This document shows, in pieces, positions 11,148 to 11,528 of a DNA stretch of 11,528 nt. The notes below the pieces were generated by a model. That model was not told the origin of the DNA. It did not search any database and saw nothing but the letters and a program-made list of their open reading frames with translations. This DNA is from Chloroflexota bacterium. Lineage in GTDB: Bacteria; Chloroflexota; Dehalococcoidia; SHYB01; JACPQI01. Location of the stretch: contig JACPQI010000138.1 of NCBI GenBank assembly GCA_016190545.1, positions 1-11,528 on the forward strand, in the 5' to 3' direction. The translations under genes and the position numbers were made by a program. Each line of letters starts with the position of its first letter. The first letter of the stretch is position 1.

Positions 11148-11155
11148 TTAGCGCG

Positions 11156-11187
11156 GCGCTCCCTCAGACTCCCGACGAGTGGAGCGC
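11156..11187 (-). terminator. Stem-loop at the thiolase stop codon
   Basis: GCGCTCC (11156-11162) and GGAGCGC (11181-11187) form a 7-bp stem, extended by three pairs beyond a bulged base. It overlaps the thiolase TAG and ends 8 bp before the rpoBC -35 element. There is no U-run after it (CGCGCTAATT), so it may be a U-less terminator or an mRNA 3'-end stabiliser. Confidence 0.4.
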
Positions 11188-11528
11188 TAGGCTTTCTTCA
11201 CGCCCTTGGGCTTGGCGGGGCCTTCGCTGCCGATGATAGTGACGCAGGCTACCTGGGGCGGGCCGCCCATCGTGTGGCTCAAGGCGAGGGATGCGCCCTT
11301 GACCTGGCGCGGGCCGGCCTTGGCCTGGAGCTGCTTGTAGCCCTCGTAAATCATGCGGATGCCGCTGGCGCCCACCGGGTGGCCGAAGGACTTGAGGCCG
11401 CCGTCCGTATTGACCGGCAGTTCTCCTTCCAGTGTGAAGGCACCAGCTTCCACGTCCTCCCACGCGCGCCCCTTGGGCGAGAAGCCGAAGTCCTCGTAGA
11501 TCACCAGCTCGTGGATGGTGAAGCAGTC
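11187..11528 (-). CDS. Thiolase-family protein, SCP-x type (C-terminal part only)
   Basis: The last 113 residues of a thiolase-superfamily acyltransferase; the N-terminus lies beyond the right edge and the frame is open to it. The fragment starts at DCFTIHEL, matching the conserved (H)DCFT...E segment of this family. It then has TDGGLKSFGHPVGASG, which contains the catalytic GHP histidine. The segment LSHTMGGPPQVACVTIIG occupies the place where biosynthetic thiolases carry the CxGxG cysteine. That cysteine is absent, as is normal in the SCP-x-like (non-classical) thiolases, which often need a partner OB-fold protein for activity. It probably acts in acyl-CoA breakdown or lipid metabolism, but the substrate cannot be told. 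The tail is basic (KPKGVKKA). It is transcribed toward rpoB but is separated from it by a stem-loop, a promoter and a terminator. Confidence 0.88.
   Translation of the reverse strand, partial: DCFTIHELVIYEDFGFSPKGRAWEDVEAGAFTLEGELPVNTDGGLKSFGHPVGASGIRMIYEGYKQLQAKAGPRQVKGASLALSHTMGGPPQVACVTIIGSEGPAKPKGVKKA

Overview
This is a bacterial chromosome window in which every credible gene lies on the minus strand. From right to left, in the direction of transcription, it holds the end of a thiolase gene, rpoB, rpoC, pyrD, a c-type cytochrome lipoprotein gene, tRNA-Val(GAC) and a tyrosine recombinase gene. The housekeeping part is GC-rich. The RNA polymerase subunits align best, from memory, with the Gram-positive/Thermus/Chloroflexi pattern: there is no SI3 insert in the beta-prime trigger loop, there is a long coiled-coil insertion near the beta-prime N-terminus, and there is an insertion near the beta C-terminus. 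Together with the SCP-x-type thiolase and the lipoprotein cytochrome c, this suggests a Chloroflexota bacterium, possibly Dehalococcoidia-like. That assignment is inference; no single marker in the window proves it.

Right end (11005-11528): the 3' end of a thiolase-family gene, a stem-loop at its stop codon, then a very good sigma-70-type promoter (TTGACA, 17 bp, TATACT) that should drive rpoBC. Between this promoter and rpoB lies a complete intrinsic-terminator structure (hairpin plus six T). An 11-codon leader ORF begins just after the predicted transcription start and stops inside the hairpin. This looks like transcription attenuation of the RNA polymerase operon.

Centre (2678-10993): rpoB and rpoC are separated by 6 bp and have all catalytic and zinc-binding motifs. 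The operon is not preceded by the usual rplKAJL genes. A perfect 11-bp hairpin without a U-tract follows rpoC, and pyrD (class 1B dihydroorotate dehydrogenase) begins 12 nt after it.

Left end (1-1657): a consensus extended -10 promoter at the very end of pyrD serves a membrane-anchored monohaem cytochrome c. Next comes a tRNA-Val gene with encoded CCA. Directly downstream of it, in lower-GC sequence, is a XerC/D-like tyrosine recombinase. This is the usual layout of an element integrated at the 3' end of a tRNA gene, and the rest of the element would lie beyond the left edge. The recombinase frame is open back into the tRNA but has no standard start codon before a GTG that sits inside what looks like helix 1 of its DNA-binding domain. 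The normal start may therefore lie on the other side of the attachment site.
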